Source: Toxonevra muliebris
Lineage: Eukaryota > Arthropoda > Insecta > Diptera > Pallopteridae
Assembly: GCA_963691655.1 (NCBI GenBank)
Contig: OY829328.1
Coordinates: 11,610,704-11,674,703, forward strand
Length of the DNA: 64,000 bases
Direction: 5' to 3'
The notes beneath the pieces were generated by a model. It was not told the origin of the DNA and did no database searches. It worked only from the letters and a program-made list of their open reading frames with translations. Both the position numbers and the translations under genes were made by a program. This document shows, piece by piece, positions 45,546 to 59,197 of the stretch; within the stretch, counting starts at the first letter, position 1, and each line of letters opens with the position of its first letter.

Positions 45546-48274
45546 TATTTTTTTTAGACTTTCTTTGAGATGTTTAAAGAATTTTTTTTAATTTGTTTAT
45601 TTAATTTTTAATTTATATTCTTTTACCACTTTGTATGCCCATTTTAAAAAAAAAAAATTCTCTATTAGTAACTTAAAATAATCACATGTACCAAAATTCA
45701 AGTCACTGTGGCAACTCCTTCCATTTTTTTCCACCTTTTGTCTCCGGTCAAACCTGTATGCTGCGTACATAAAGGCGATTTTTCATATTGATTTGACTAG
45801 AAATATAATGATACAGTTTGGTAACTTGATTTCCCATTATAAATAGCCCATTTTTTTTTAATATACAAAAATTCGTTCAAGTACGAAAAACCTTCAGTTT
45901 GCTTACATTTATTTCTTAGTCGTTATCGGAAGACTAGGATTAGTAATAAGTTAGATATAAGAAATATGGAACAGAAATTAAAAATTATCTTCATCCAAAC
46001 TTTGAAGGAGTAAAACTTTCGGCCACCGTTACCCCTTATCTTTTAATTTGTATTGGAATAATTTTGTAGAGAAGGTAATTATCTTTAAAAATAATCATTA
46101 CTTCAAAATTTTCTTTTATTTATTAATTGCATAATGGATTATTTTTTACACGGTAATGTACTAGAAAAAATAATGTGCTAACAATTATTTTTTAAATTAT
46201 TATCATCTACTTCCCCGTGGAGCTTATATTGTAAATATTAGGCACCAACATAATAATAAATTTTCTAAATTTTGTATGATACCGTTAAGAGAATAGATAG
46301 ATAATTAAAATTTACACTTTCTTGTTAACTAAAAATTTTAATTTTATCATATAATCAAATTTTCTTTGCAGTTGATTTTAATAAAGTTAATCATTCAATG
46401 AAGGAGTCCATATCTAGCTTATACACCCTATGCTATAAAAATCGTTTGTCATAGTCTTTCTATGTGTGTTTATCTGAATACTTTGATTTTATGGATTTTC
46501 AGTAGACATTTTTGCGGTTTTCTTTTCACTTTTCTTCTCTTCCTTTTTTACCAACACCATTTATGAGCCATACATATGTGCGAGTTTTTGTGCGTATATG
46601 CAAGAAAATGGCGTAAAATTTTTAGAATTATTGTGTTATTTTTATTTTGATGTATTATTTCATATATGTTTATCAAGTGAGCATTGATTTTGTTTATTTT
46701 TTCCTCTTCTTTTTCTTTACGTTTTGCTGAACATCGAAATATAAAAACATAAAAGGGAAAATGCCTGAAGGCAAATTCTTTTAAATTATTCTTATGTGCA
46801 AGTAGTTTTATATTTTATGTATGTATTTTCGTGATTATCAAATTTAAAAATTTAACTTTTCTTGTGAAACATAAAATTTTCAAAAGTGAAAGTATTTATT
46901 AAATATGCCTTATTCTTTTGTTGAGTCCAGAATGATTTTTAGCTACATTCGTATTTGGAATAACGAGGGTAATATATTTAATTACTAGTCCATTAAAAAC
47001 TTCTCACTAACACTTAAACTATAACGTAAAAACTTATATGCAGATTGTTGAAAACGAGTCGTATTTGATAAATTTTGACATTCAATGTTTTGTATAATAA
47101 GGATTATTGAAAATCATTAACAAAAAGGCAAACAAAAATTAGTACTTAGTACTAGATATGCTTTTAGACAAAAAAGAAGAGTCGATACTTTGATTAAATG
47201 AATATTAAAAGTCAGATAGTACTAATGTTACTGCAAACTCTTTTCAAACCACATACTATTAATTACTCTTATCATAGAAATAAGCGAGATAGCCCGATGT
47301 GATTACTCATATCGGTGTTTTCATGTCAATACTTTTTTATAAATTATAAATTTCTTCCGATACCCGATTCGAGTTTAGTTTTAGATTCTTTTTGATCCAA
47401 TTCGTGACCCTAGATACTTCCACTACAAAAGCTTTGCTTTGAGCAGTAGAAAAATCATTCCATTACTTCTACTATCCTGTTATATTATAGCAATATTTAA
47501 TAATTTTTTACTCTTTTGTAACTACCACCATAGGATATGAAATTAAAAAAGTTTTTTGAGGCTGAATCAAAGAAATAAAAAAAAAAAACAGTAACTAGCC
47601 TCGCATTTACGCCTTTAACTCTCATAAATGCAAAAAACCACATAGTACATAAGCTTACTAAAACTTGAATTTTTTATTGTATTTTTTAATATACCTACCT
47701 ACTTCCTTTTTGTTAATGCACAAGAGCGTGTAATAATTTAATTAAATTCTGGTTCTTTACAACTACAAGCTACACAAATGCAGTCAGTTTTGAGAATTTT
47801 TTTACCGCAGAAAATTTTTGTTTAAAAATTTGTTGTTTAAATTGTATGAAAACTGTAAGGTTTTCGTTATGAAATTTAAAATGGGATTATGCTTAAAATG
47901 ATATTATTACTTGTTTTTAAGAGCACTCACAAATTATAAATAGTGTGGGCGCTGCTTTTGTGAAATGTTGGCAAAGTTTTTTGTTTTTGAGAAATTTTGA
48001 GAATCTCCATAGTTTATATTACTTATTCTCAAGGATATCATGCAAAAGATTAAATATAATTTCAAAATAGTCTAGTACGAGTAGAGTAGTTGTAGTTTAG
48101 GTGCTGGCACTTACAAAAACACACAACTACTTCTTATAGACTAAAAATATTGAAAAAACCAACTTAAGAAAAAAGTTTCAATGGAAATCAGTAGGTATTC
48201 TACCTGGTGCCTTCGGATATTGATTGCCGGTTCATGGAGATAGTCCCGAGAAATGTATTGTAGATACTTTCGCA
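45546..48274. other. AT-rich spacer, no gene
   Basis: About 2.7 kb without a supported gene or recognised element. Confidence 0.5.
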
Positions 48275-48960
48275 CTGCTCTCCTTCTATTCCCAATATCT
48301 CTCCCTTCTCTTTCTGATTTCGCCCTCTTATTTCCCCTTTCTTTACTCCTCTTTTACCTGTTTCTTTTTCTTTGACAGCTTTGCGTCTCTGTACAACTTT
48401 TCTTTGGCTCATTTTCCTTCTCTCTCCCTCTCTCTTTCTGCTCCCAACTCCTTATTTCACAGTTGTCTAAGCTCTTTCTCCTTTCTTCCACGCTTTCACC
48501 TTTCTCTCTTTTTTTTACCTCTTTTACCTCTCTCTTTATTACACTTATCTTTCTCACTCATCTCAACTCTTACCTCACTCCCATCCTCTCTTTTCCGCCA
48601 TTCTTAATCTTCTCCCTCACTAACTTTCTGATCCCTCTTTCCACTTTCTCTCCCTCTCTTACCTATCTTTTCCCTGTCTCACCTTTTTTTCCTCTCTCAT
48701 CTTTTAGTATACTTTCTCCTCCTCCCTTTCCTCAATTTGTTCCTCTCACTTTGTTCCTTTCTTTGCCACCCCTCTTTCATGTCTTTCTCTCTCCTATATT
48801 TCACTCCTCAACCGCACCCCTCTCCAACGCCTTCTCTTTCTCACCTCATCTCAATCTTCCCGCCTCCCTCGATCTCTTTGTCTTTCCATCTTCATCTCTT
48901 TCCCTCTCTCCTATCTTCCTATTTCCCACCACTGATAGACAGATTTTTCCAGTTAGCATC
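48275..48960 (+). repeat. 0.7-kb polypyrimidine tract (CT-rich, imperfect)
   Basis: The plus strand is almost entirely C and T, with scattered single purines and few runs longer than eight. CTCTC, CCTTT, TTCTC and TCCC words are mixed without a fixed unit. Long open frames in several registers here (for example 172 codons rich in Ser, Leu, Phe and Pro) follow from the composition and show no domain. Homopurine/homopyrimidine DNA of this length can form triplex structures. Confidence 0.85.
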
Positions 48961-49679
48961 TACTTAAGCATTGAGGTGTAAAAACAATATAACAAAACAT
49001 ATTTAGTCAAATGAAAACTTTAATTTACTAAAAAACGGAGGCGCCTTTTTTAAGTTACAAAACTTAAAACAAAAAAGGAAAATTCATATTTCAAAAGATA
49101 TACACATTTAATAATAATAAACGATTTAATTTAAAACTTTTTTGTCGTATAAAACTTCTGTAAACTTAATATAATATTGAAATAAAAATATTAAAATTTA
49201 CTTACTTACACATTTAAACTGCATCCTTATGCTAAGTGCTTAATTTAGTAATTTTCCGCATGTTGAATCTATTCTCTTGTACACAAGTGAAGATGGAACT
49301 TGAACCCATACCAACCAACTTACACAGCGCACTTGAGTTACACTCACGATTAAATCAGAATACTCAAACATATATAAGAAGTTAAAACTGTGTGGCATTT
49401 GCACTGCTGCTGCTCAGCTGCCTATTCCAGACAGCTTACTGCCTTCAGCCTGCTGCTAGTAAAGAAAAGTAGCAGAATAATCTGTGATTATCCTGCTGCT
49501 GCAACTATAACGCTATGTAGTTGGTTGTGTTGGCAACGGTAGAGACGAAGTAGTTTTACTTTTTTGTAACACTTTAAATAGCACAAAGAAATATGCATGC
49601 AATTTTGTGCATAAGCTAAAAGTTTTTTTTCTTCATTTTACAACTTTTTCATCTATTTGTTGTCAAGATCTTTTGCTAC
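48961..49679. other. spacer, no gene
   Basis: No supported gene. A CTG/CAG-rich patch lies at 49400-49510. Confidence 0.45.
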
Positions 49680-50206
49680 TACCCAGCGGTTTTTTAGACA
49701 AGTGCTTCAAAATCAAGTGCTTAAAAAGTGCTTGCAAGTGCACAATTTCATCGAAAATTGCAAATCAACCATGCAAACAACAAATAAAGTTTTCTATCGA
49801 GTAATAAAAACGAGTATCGTTCAGCGAGACGCTACGAAATATTGGCTGAGTATATATATATATATATATATATATTAAACAAAAAAGCAAAAGAAAAGAA
49901 TAAAATAAAATGACGCAGCAATAAAAAATTACGAATGCATGAATCGATACTCGATATTTTTTCTCTCTCCTCTCTTTCTCAACTAAAGAAAGCACGAAGC
50001 AGCGAATGAATGAGCGGAAGTTCCTATCTAAAGCATTCTTTCTTGCGCTTGTTTAGCACTAAAAGTACTGCACTAAACACGTGCTTGTCTCCTAGGATAT
50101 GCAATGTTAAAATTTATATGGAACACATGTGCTTGTAGTGCACTTAAGTGCTTGCAATCAAGCACTTGTTTAGCGCTATTCTAGTGCTTCCATTTACCGC
50201 TGGGTA
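49680..50206. mobile_element. MITE with TACCCAGCGGT ends and AAGTGCTT subterminal motifs
   Basis: TACCCAGCGGT (49680-49690) is inverted at 50196-50206. Just inside the left end AAGTGCTT occurs three times in about 40 bp (49699-49736). Just inside the right end AAGTGCTT/AAGCACTT occurs several times (about 50130-50190). A (TA)n run lies at 49851-49875. If the ends are taken as ACCCAGCGGT, ACT flanks both sides. No transposase. Superfamily uncertain. Confidence 0.72.
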
Positions 50207-51330
50207 CTTACATTATAAATCTGCCTATGTATGCGTGTATGCACTTCTGTCTACGCGTGCTGGTTCATCTGTGCACGCTCTTCCATGCATGTAACATGTA
50301 CGTGTGTGTGTGTGTGTGTGTGAATTTGTTCGAGCAATTTAAGTATATGTCAACTAAGCATTTTCAAAAAATCATCACTTCCGCTTACGGGAAATGAGAG
50401 AAAGTAAGAAGTTATGGTGTTGGTGTTAGTAGAAGAATAAGAAAAAGAAATCGTTGAGAACTTGAAGCTTGTGTGTGCATTGTCGCCACTACCTCTAACG
50501 CAATGTCGCTGACAAATTTTAATTTTAATTTAAATGCAAATGCACTACTATGACATAAATTATTTGCATTCTCTGGCAGTTGCAAAGGGGAGAACGTGTG
50601 GGTTTGGACTGCTATGTCAAGCATACAATTTAGATTTTCCCTCATTTTTTCTATACTTTTATTTTTATATATCTCCTTGTACGTAGAAATATGCAATCAT
50701 ACTACATTTGTTCTTTTCATTGTTTTCATAATATTAGTTTATTTATATTTTCTCCCTTCTTTTTGTTACTGGGAGATTTATTTTAAATTTCTGCGGGAAA
50801 TTGTCATGTAGCTGAACTTGCCAGTCAAGGCATTACCAGTTGAGTTTTGGTGGAAAGAAAATTAGGTAACTGGCAAAAGTTGGCTATTAAAAATGATATA
50901 GGTAACGGTACTAAATTCATGGATAAAAGAAAGGGAGGGAGAGTCAAGCAACCACAAAGATACAAATAATCAACTAATGATGGGTTAACATCAATCTTGC
51001 TGTGTTTTTTCTCGCATAACTTCTAGCTATTATACAAAACGATTTAAAAAGACTTGCTCGATGTTTTTAGAATAATAAAAGCAGCAAGAAAAATTTCTGA
51101 AACATTTTCTATATATTCCTTGGCTTCTGCTTAGAATCATTTAATCATGTACTAAAAAAGACTATTTTCCATCGCACAGATTTGTTGCGAATTTCACTCA
51201 CTTACCTAATCCAAGTTATAGATATCATTAGCCCATTATTATATTGTCAACTCAAATAATATCAATGCGAAAAAAAGTAAATAAATCGAAACAAGTCAAT
51301 GCCGGTGCTTATATCAAAAAATCACTTAAA
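50207..51330. other. spacer with (GT)n run, no gene
   Basis: (GT)n at 50302-50322. No supported gene. Confidence 0.5.
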
Positions 51331-51332
51331 TA

Positions 51333-51570
51333 TCGTTGGATCAGAGGTAAAACTCATTAAGTAACATAATTGAGAAACAGAGAAAATTTAATTTTAAAAT
51401 TATTTGTTTTTAAAAATTGATGAGTTTTTGCAGGTTCTGATACGAATTTGAAAAACCTTTGGCCAAAAATATATTATTATCAATAAAGATTGTCTTAAAC
51501 TATGAAGCTTGATGTAAAAAGAAGTTTTTGCTAAATCTGCACTTAGTGAGTTTTACCTCTGAATCGACGA
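51333..51570. mobile_element. TA-flanked foldback MITE, 238 bp
   Basis: 30-bp terminal inverted repeats match at 26 of 30 positions. Both arms share TCAGAGGTAAAACTCA. TA lies on both sides (51331-51332, 51571-51572), as for Tc1/mariner-mobilised MITEs. The end resembles that of the 32887-33117 element (TCGTC start, TCACTAAGT core). Confidence 0.82.
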
Positions 51571-51572
51571 TA

Positions 51573-53527
51573 AGTTAACATAATGTCAATAAAAGCATAC
51601 AAAATCAAAAAATTTGTATGAAAGCAACAAATACACACACACATACACAAGGATACAGAAATGTAACATATTCCACATACTTTAAAATCTATTGTGTTTT
51701 TTTGTATACACAGTATACAAGTATGAGTATATGAAATACATCCATCAATGTCATTGAGTTAATTTTTCAATTTAGTATTTTTTTTTTTTATGAAACGAAA
51801 TTTTTGCACCTCTATCTGAATTTGTAGATGTATAGAAATATAAGATTGAAAAGCAGACACCCACTCATACATGTAAACAGCTTCTTGTGAGATGACTTCA
51901 ATGAATTTGTGAATTTGAATAAAAATACCACAAATAATGTGCTCAATGAACTTGAAAAGAAATCTTTATAACTTACACACATATGTATGGTTAAGCTAAG
52001 ATTTGTGTTTTTGTGTGTGTGTATGGAAACAAATACATTGTATGTCACTTAAAATTAACTACCTTCTGTTATATGTCTACTTTAAAATTTAATATAATTA
52101 AATTGTGTTCACCTAACACAAGCAAACTCGTCTCGACTCGACTATTCAACCCAAAGCTCCTGCTACCGCTGCTGTTGCTCCTTTAACCTTCCACACCATT
52201 CGTTTTAGTTTAAATACTATGTGCGCCAGAAAAGGTGCAGATTTTGCCAAATGAACTCATAAATATCCTTAGCTAACCTTTTTCTATATTATTTTACCTA
52301 TCTTGAACTGTGTGCTCATATTGTACATAAATTAGTGCTGCGCAGGATCATGTTCTTTGTTCAGCGAAATTTCAGCAGGTTATATGAATTAAAATTATGA
52401 AATGAACAATATTTTTGGTAAGATTTTAGATTTTAGCGAATTGAAATTGAGTGTGAATAATAAAAATGCTACCATTTTAGCAGCAATCTGGAATCACAAA
52501 ATGGCACTGTTATGATGGGTTCAAATGATATGGTATTTTAAGTTTTAAATCAAATACATATATCTTTTCAGTGTATAAATTTCAAACACATTTTCATTTA
52601 CTTAGTGTTTATATAAATTTAATACAAACTTTAAATGGTTAAAGTAAAATCTTCTGTTTAACTTTAAAAATTTAGGGTGCAGTAGTATATTGAAAAAATG
52701 CAAACATGTAAACAAACACACATTTTTTCTTTTTCTTATTTCTTACAGTTTCCCAAAAGAAACAGTTGCATTCATAATGATTTTGTTGAATATAATGGTT
52801 CAGTATGATTATGACTATGGGGTTGTTTTTGGTTTTGCTTGGATACTGCATATTTGCGGATGACCGCAAAAAAAAGCACGTAGCATCAACGAGCGTGTGA
52901 GCGATGGACGTGTGCTGTTGCATCAATTTCAAGAAGCAGTATAAAAACTAACTTCTTTTTTAGAAATATGGGTACGAGTGGAAATAAGTGCAAATACGCT
53001 TGGGAGCACAAAAAACAAAACGAAAACGAGAGAAGAAAGAAAAATGTGTATAAGTTAAATTAATGACATTTTAAACACATTCACACACATATATGCACAC
53101 ACATATGCACACTCACACTATACCAAAATATCCATAGATCCATTACTTTCTTCTTTGTTTTTTTCTTTTATTTATTTCATTACAAAAATTGCATGCATTT
53201 CAAAATATTACCCGAAAATGTAATATAAAGAAGGGTTAATATATGAGTATATGTATGTGTGCATGCCTGTATATGTTTTATCACATTGTCTTTGTGTTTG
53301 TGTTTAATATAAGTTTTAATTTTATAAAAAAAAAAATATACTTTAAGCACTCGTATCTGTTCTAAATGGGAGTACAAATGTGAGTCATGAAACATAAAAA
53401 TTCTTTATTATCTTTTGTGTTGCACAAAAACCCGCAAAATAGCGTAATTGGCTTATCTTACGCGGTTTGTTATTTTCTCTTATACGCATACATTAAAGTG
53501 CATTGAGTCCCATACAAAAAAAAACAT
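51573..53527. other. AT-rich spacer, no gene
   Basis: About 2 kb without a supported gene. Short CA/TG microsatellite-like stretches (about 51636-51650, 53080-53115). Confidence 0.5.
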
Positions 53528-53908
53528 GTTTTGGTTGTATACTTTTTAAAAATTAACCACGGTTTGTTTTATGTTGATCCCCAAAATATCTCCACCCAAG
53601 CAATTATCAGCCTGGTTTCCGCACGAAAATTTTGGTAATATTTTTAATATTTTTAATTCTCATAACTAGAAATCGTCTGAAAAATATTATTAAAACAATA
53701 TCAAAAAATTCCTTATCTCAAGTCTGTTAAAGATTTAAAAAAAAATTATGTAAGATTATTTATTATTTGTGATCTTTGATTTGTCCAAAATGAGCTGCAT
53801 AAGAAAGACGAAAGGTTTTTTCAAAACGGTATTTGCTTGAGTCGAAATATTTTGGGGTTCCCATAAAATAAACCGAGGTTAATTTTTAAAAGGAGTACAA
53901 TAACAACT
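53528..53908. mobile_element. foldback MITE, about 380 bp
   Basis: Two arms of roughly 75-80 bp (53528-53606 and 53830-53908) are imperfect inverted copies. Shared blocks include TTTTTAAAAATTAACC, CGGTTT, CCCCAAAATAT and CAAGCAA. The centre is AT-rich and non-coding. No target duplication was determined. Confidence 0.75.
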
Positions 53909-54061
53909 TTTTTTCTTGATTCACTTTAACAAACATATGCTCAAATATAACACCAACAAATTCCAACAAAAAGTGGTGAAATAAAAAATTTAAATGCACA
54001 AGTGAATGTCTGGTCGAGAACGGATGCTTAAGTACCTTACTTTAAATGGAGTTTTTAATAA

Positions 54062-54497
54062 CACAGTGCAACAAAAATTTTATGCTAGAGATTTTCGAAT
54101 GGTTTTATAATAATTTAGGATTGCTGATCCTGACTGCGTACTCAGTTTTTCTCCATCACATCTAGTTCTCCGACAATATGGACCTGAAGTGTACAAAATG
54201 GGGTGGGGGTACTGAACATATATAAAGAAATTTCTTTATTACAAAAGATACGAATTTGAGTCTGAAGCAAAGCTAATAAGCATAAAGAGATAAACAATTT
54301 TTGCCTACACACTTTTCCTCCATCTTCTACCCTTCCTCTTGAGAGTGGGGTTTTGAACCCCCTCTTTCGATAAATGGCCGATAAACCAAAAACCGCTGAG
54401 AAAACTATTATACTGTCTTTGCCTACTGCCTAAATTACTATAAAACCTTTGGAAAATCTCGCGCATAAGACAAAAGTTAGAAATTTGTTGCACTGTG
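54062..54497. mobile_element. TAA-flanked MITE with CACAGTGCAACA ends, 436 bp
   Basis: CACAGTGCAACA (54062-54073) is inverted at 54486-54497. The arms stay similar for about 60 bp (GAGATTTTC, GGTTTTATA, TAATTTAGG on both). TAA lies on both sides (54059-54061, 54498-54500). The terminus differs from copy B by one base in the first twelve. A lone CACAGTGCAACA at about 54890 may be a broken relative. Confidence 0.75.
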
Positions 54498-54500
54498 TAA

Positions 54501-57500
54501 TCATTGAGATCAAATTTATGTATGCCGAATTATTTTTTCTCTCTCTAAAGTTTACTTGAAAATATATTTTTAAAGTTCAATGCATGGAAATATTTCAAAA
54601 TCCTCGGGTACTGCAATAACTGCAAATTTATCATTACTGGCTATGCCTCGAAACAAATATGGGAAACTAGAATATCGCATAGTCATTCGATCCCATTCAG
54701 TTGCATATTTCGTACATAACTAAATTTGAGCTCGCAACTTCCATGTATCTTTAAATAGGTTATCATTTACTCATAATTTGTGGCAGGTTATAATTGCTTT
54801 TTTGTATTCCTGAATAAAGATAAAATATAATTTCACCAAAAACATGGAAACATTTTGTGTTCAGACTTGTTTTCAAAGTGATTGATTTCACAGTGCAACA
54901 AAAAAAAAAAATTAAATATACATTTTTCGAGATTTGTACATGTCGTAGGTCTAGTTCCGTAAAAAAAACTGCATACTCAGAATTTTAAATTGACCCTCAA
55001 AATTTGGATTAGGGTCGAAAAACCTATTTATGATAGGTTGAAGCATATACTTGCCTGTAACTTTTTCTTTTTATTTATGCGTTGAGTAAGTTTTTATTAT
55101 GTCAATTGAAACAACTGCTTACAACGTTATGTATAATTTGGTTAATATATCTTAAGGGATACCGGAGTTAAAGGGCAAAATATACGGAAATTTGGAAATT
55201 TTTGTTTACATTTTTTCATTTTGAATGTCGTTTTAAACGACTATTTTATTTACTAGTGTGTATATAAAAGTATATGAGATTAAATTACATTTAATTATGT
55301 TTTCAACTTGGGTTTCGGTTTCATGAATTTCTTGACTTTCATCTATGGAACGTGAGTTTTATTTTCTTTATATTTCCTAGATCTAATGTTTAATCACTTT
55401 CGCGGACATGAATGCTATAAAATTCAGATCTATAATTTGAATTTCGGCATTCAATTCTCTATACCATCCACACAAACCATAACTGAACTGGTCTGTGGAT
55501 CGAAGTCAATGCTTCAGTTTTCAGTTTATAGAATTAGTCCACACGGCAAGTTTTTTTGTCGGCAAGTTTCCAATTCTCTTTTGAACTTGCCACTCTCTTT
55601 TCCACACAGCAAGATTTCTTGGGCAATTCTGCTTTTACTTTGTCTTTCATTCGTGTTGTGAAAAACATTTTATTTATATTTTATTAAATAAAAATAGATA
55701 AATGAAAAGCCAAATGAGCTTATTGAATAAAAATAAATGGATTTATAGAAGAACCGTGTGGAAAAGGGGACTTAGTAAAATGTGATATTCTTAGCACTTG
55801 GAAAAACCGTGTATACTCATAATTTAAATATTACGATTACTTTAAGAGATAAACCATATGTCTCGTTTTGCACTGCGATACAATTTTGAATGTCCGCGAG
55901 CGTGTTAATGACTTTTGGCACTGTAACGGATAATGTTGGTACAGCAAATTAAATTGCGTATGAGTAACTAATAACACTGTTTATTTAGTGGTATATGATA
56001 TTGTATTGTATATTTTCAAAAGCTGTACACTGTTATCCATTACACTAAAAGCTATAAAGCTTATTTGATGCAACTTTATTTGTTACAATATTACAATGGG
56101 TCAAGCCTTTGAACCTGAATTTGAAATTAAATTATGTATAGAGTGGTTTAGCATGCGTATATTAGGATTGTATAATTTATTTTAATATAACATTCACTCA
56201 AATGCATAAAATAAATTTAAATATTACTGTATTGCATTTTAAGCTTATACTTAAATAACATGATTTGGTCTGTGTAGAGTGTTACCGTGTGTGTGTGTGT
56301 GCGTGTGCGTGTTAGTATGTGAGTAAATAAAGCGTTTCCGCTTGAATTAAGTATTTCATTTATGTGGTACTCGTATGTGGTTTGGAAGTGGAAAGAAATC
56401 GTTTAATATGAATTACCTTTGTCAGATTGTGAGTTAAATTATATTCATTTAATTTCTTTCTATGTGTGTTACTCTGAAAATTTAAATAAAATGCACATAT
56501 GAACGCACTAACGTTTCTAGAGATTACGTAAAAGGAGTCGGCTTAAATTTCCTTTTTCTATTCCTTCAAAAAGTTTAGTGATTAAGGAATGACTGCGGTA
56601 TTAATGGAAAGCGGAAAAGAGGTGAGTTTATCACTCAAACACTCCCTTTGGATCAGCTAGTGTATGTGAGTTATATTTTTTTTTATTATCTTTTCGTAAT
56701 TCATGATTTTTCTCTCGCATATTTTTTATCCTACATATTTCATTTTTAATTCACTAGAAGAAAATAAATTTCACTGCTATATTTTTAATTTGAATTTTAT
56801 ATAAAACCATAAATATTTAGGTATGTTTATTTAATTTATGTGGTTTAAGATTTTAATGTTTCAATTCATAGAAAACTGCCTTGATATCTTAAATGAGTCA
56901 ATTAAAAATAGCACGTATATATGCATTTCTATAAGATTTACTGAATATTAAACGAATTTAATTGGCACCATCCTTGATAATTCCTTTCAATTTTTCATTG
57001 TGAATTTCAATTTCCATACTAATAATTTATCCAAACAGCCCTGGAAACTTGCCTTATCGCATTATCATAGCGTGAGCATCTTCTTTTTTAGTTTATTATC
57101 CTTTCACTAAATTTGCTACTCCATCTAAATAACCTGCTTCTACTTACACATGCTGCTCCAACAACAAAGAAAATCAAACACTTGTATGTAATAATTCTGA
57201 CTGAATTCATGCTTTTAATTTGAATTGATTTATTCCCGGTACGTGACTTCATTTACAACAACACCTGTTGTCATTGCGTGATCTGACTTTGTGATTAAAT
57301 TAACGATGACAACAACAGCAACAGAAACAGTAACAATGAGCTAAATGTTTATAATATTTCACAAAACAAAAAGCAAGCTTAGTTAAATCATATATACGTA
57401 CATCTAAGATTAACCTCTATACATAAATATACATTTGAGATTCACTGCCTTTATCTGTTTACTTCTTTTGTGTTTTCTGCATATAAATATAAAGATCTCC

Positions 57501-59184
57501 AGTGTGACTGTTGCTGCTGCTGCTGTTGCCTATTAAAGAATATTTTTGTACATTGCCAATATTTTATATGTCAATCAAGATTGTATGCACAGATAAATTT
57601 GTACTCTCGTAGCACTTGTATATTGTATGTGCATATACAGGAACATACATATATAATACATAAAATTTGTACTTGTACATATGCCCTAGAGTAACAAGAG
57701 TAAATGTTAATGAATTACTCCCGCAAGGACATGCTGACAGATGACAAGTTGATACTTTACCTACGTACTATGTGCTTTACCTTGAGCTATGCCGCGAACA
57801 CACACAGCATAGAGCATAATTCATATTCATGTATAGGTACAATTCAGGTACCGATAAACGTTTGAATGAACAACAAATTGTTTCACAGCGGCATCGCCAC
57901 TGTATATGTATCTATACACTTGCACACATTTCATTTTTGCTCCCTGTGTGTGCGTTGATATTCATCAAGGTACACAGATATTTTTAGTAGAATTTATGTT
58001 CTTGATTTCATTACAATGTCATCTGTTGAAGTGTTTGTCACTATGTACGTATAACTTATCAATTGAAAATTTGCAAATAATTTATTTCATGGAAATGCTA
58101 AAATAGAATTCGACAAGTTTTCACTTTAAAGTATTAACTGGGGTTACTTAATACTTCTGCATTTAAATATTGTATTGTACTATGAATTTATGTGTATGCA
58201 AGGGTGTTACATTTAAAACTTAAAATTATTGTTTGAAAAAAATGACTGTACGTTTGAACAATAAAATATTAATCAGGAAACTTATGAAGCAGCATACCAA
58301 ATGGTACCTACGTCATCAAAATTATATTGGACACAGAATAGAGCAGTTCACCGTCGGGCCCATCATACATACCACAATCTTTTTTATAGTAGGTTTTGCC
58401 AAATTGCGTTTATTAATTAATTTAAAGATGAACTTATTAGGTAATCTGTTCCAAAACTCTTCAGGACCCCAACCATTTTGTCTGAAAATAATCAAAGTTT
58501 ATGAAAACTGGAAGTTAAGTTAAATTGATAGGGGTGGGCCCCCATAGTTGATTGATGTACAGTCTCAGCAAGTTAACTTGCAAAATTTTTCGAATTTAGT
58601 CAAAGAAAATTTGTAAAAAAAAGTTCCAAAATATTCGCAAAATTGTTCTTTGATTTTTCAAACAATCTTGACGTTTTCGTGTGCCTTGTTATTTTTGCTT
58701 TCGCTGTGGGAAAAGGATCAGATTTCGACATAGTCTTCGTTGCCTACATTTTAGCCTTCATTGCTGAAAAATATTTTGGGATCTATTTCCGGTCGTTCCT
58801 ATTTCATACAAACTTTTAAATTTCTTAATTTTAATTTCTGCGTTTTTCGCGTGTCTTCCAAAAGGTGGGAAAGAGCTTATGAGGCGTCAACGCATGACCC
58901 TTGATCTTTGAAGTAACCGTGCAAAAAGCTTTAATACAAAAATTTCATGTTGTCACTTCCGTGCGTAGTAAAACTTAATATTTCTTTCTAAATTACTGTA
59001 TTTTTTCCATGAATTACTGCCGTACTGTACGGCGCCCAAAATAACTGTACTGTATTACTGTAAGTGTAACATTACTGTATGTATGTATTTTTCCCAAGTT
59101 TTAGGATTCAGTTAATTTCTGTTTCTGTCCTGAATTTGAAATACAATATATTTGAGTCGTTATAAGCTTTGAATTTTATGTAGC
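54501..59184. other. AT-rich spacer, no supported gene
   Basis: About 4.7 kb. (GT)n at 56287-56312 and a TGC run at about 57508-57527. TCCACACGGCAAG at about 55538, CTTTTCCACACAGCAAG at about 55598 and CCGTGTGGAAAAG at about 55755 could be arms of a small foldback. A 96-codon frame at 58233-58523 has no recognisable domain and may be chance. Confidence 0.45.
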
Positions 59185-59197
59185 ATACTTTTAGGCT
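59185..59197. repeat. left 13-bp target duplication of the SINE
   Basis: ATACTTTTAGGCT is repeated exactly at 59516-59528. Confidence 0.85.

Noticed and set aside
48463..48981. 172-codon open frame rich in Ser, Leu, Phe and Pro
   Set aside because: A product of the polypyrimidine tract, open in more than one register.
58233..58523. 96-codon open frame as a host gene
   Set aside because: No domain, no splice or promoter context, and AT-rich codon content like the surroundings.
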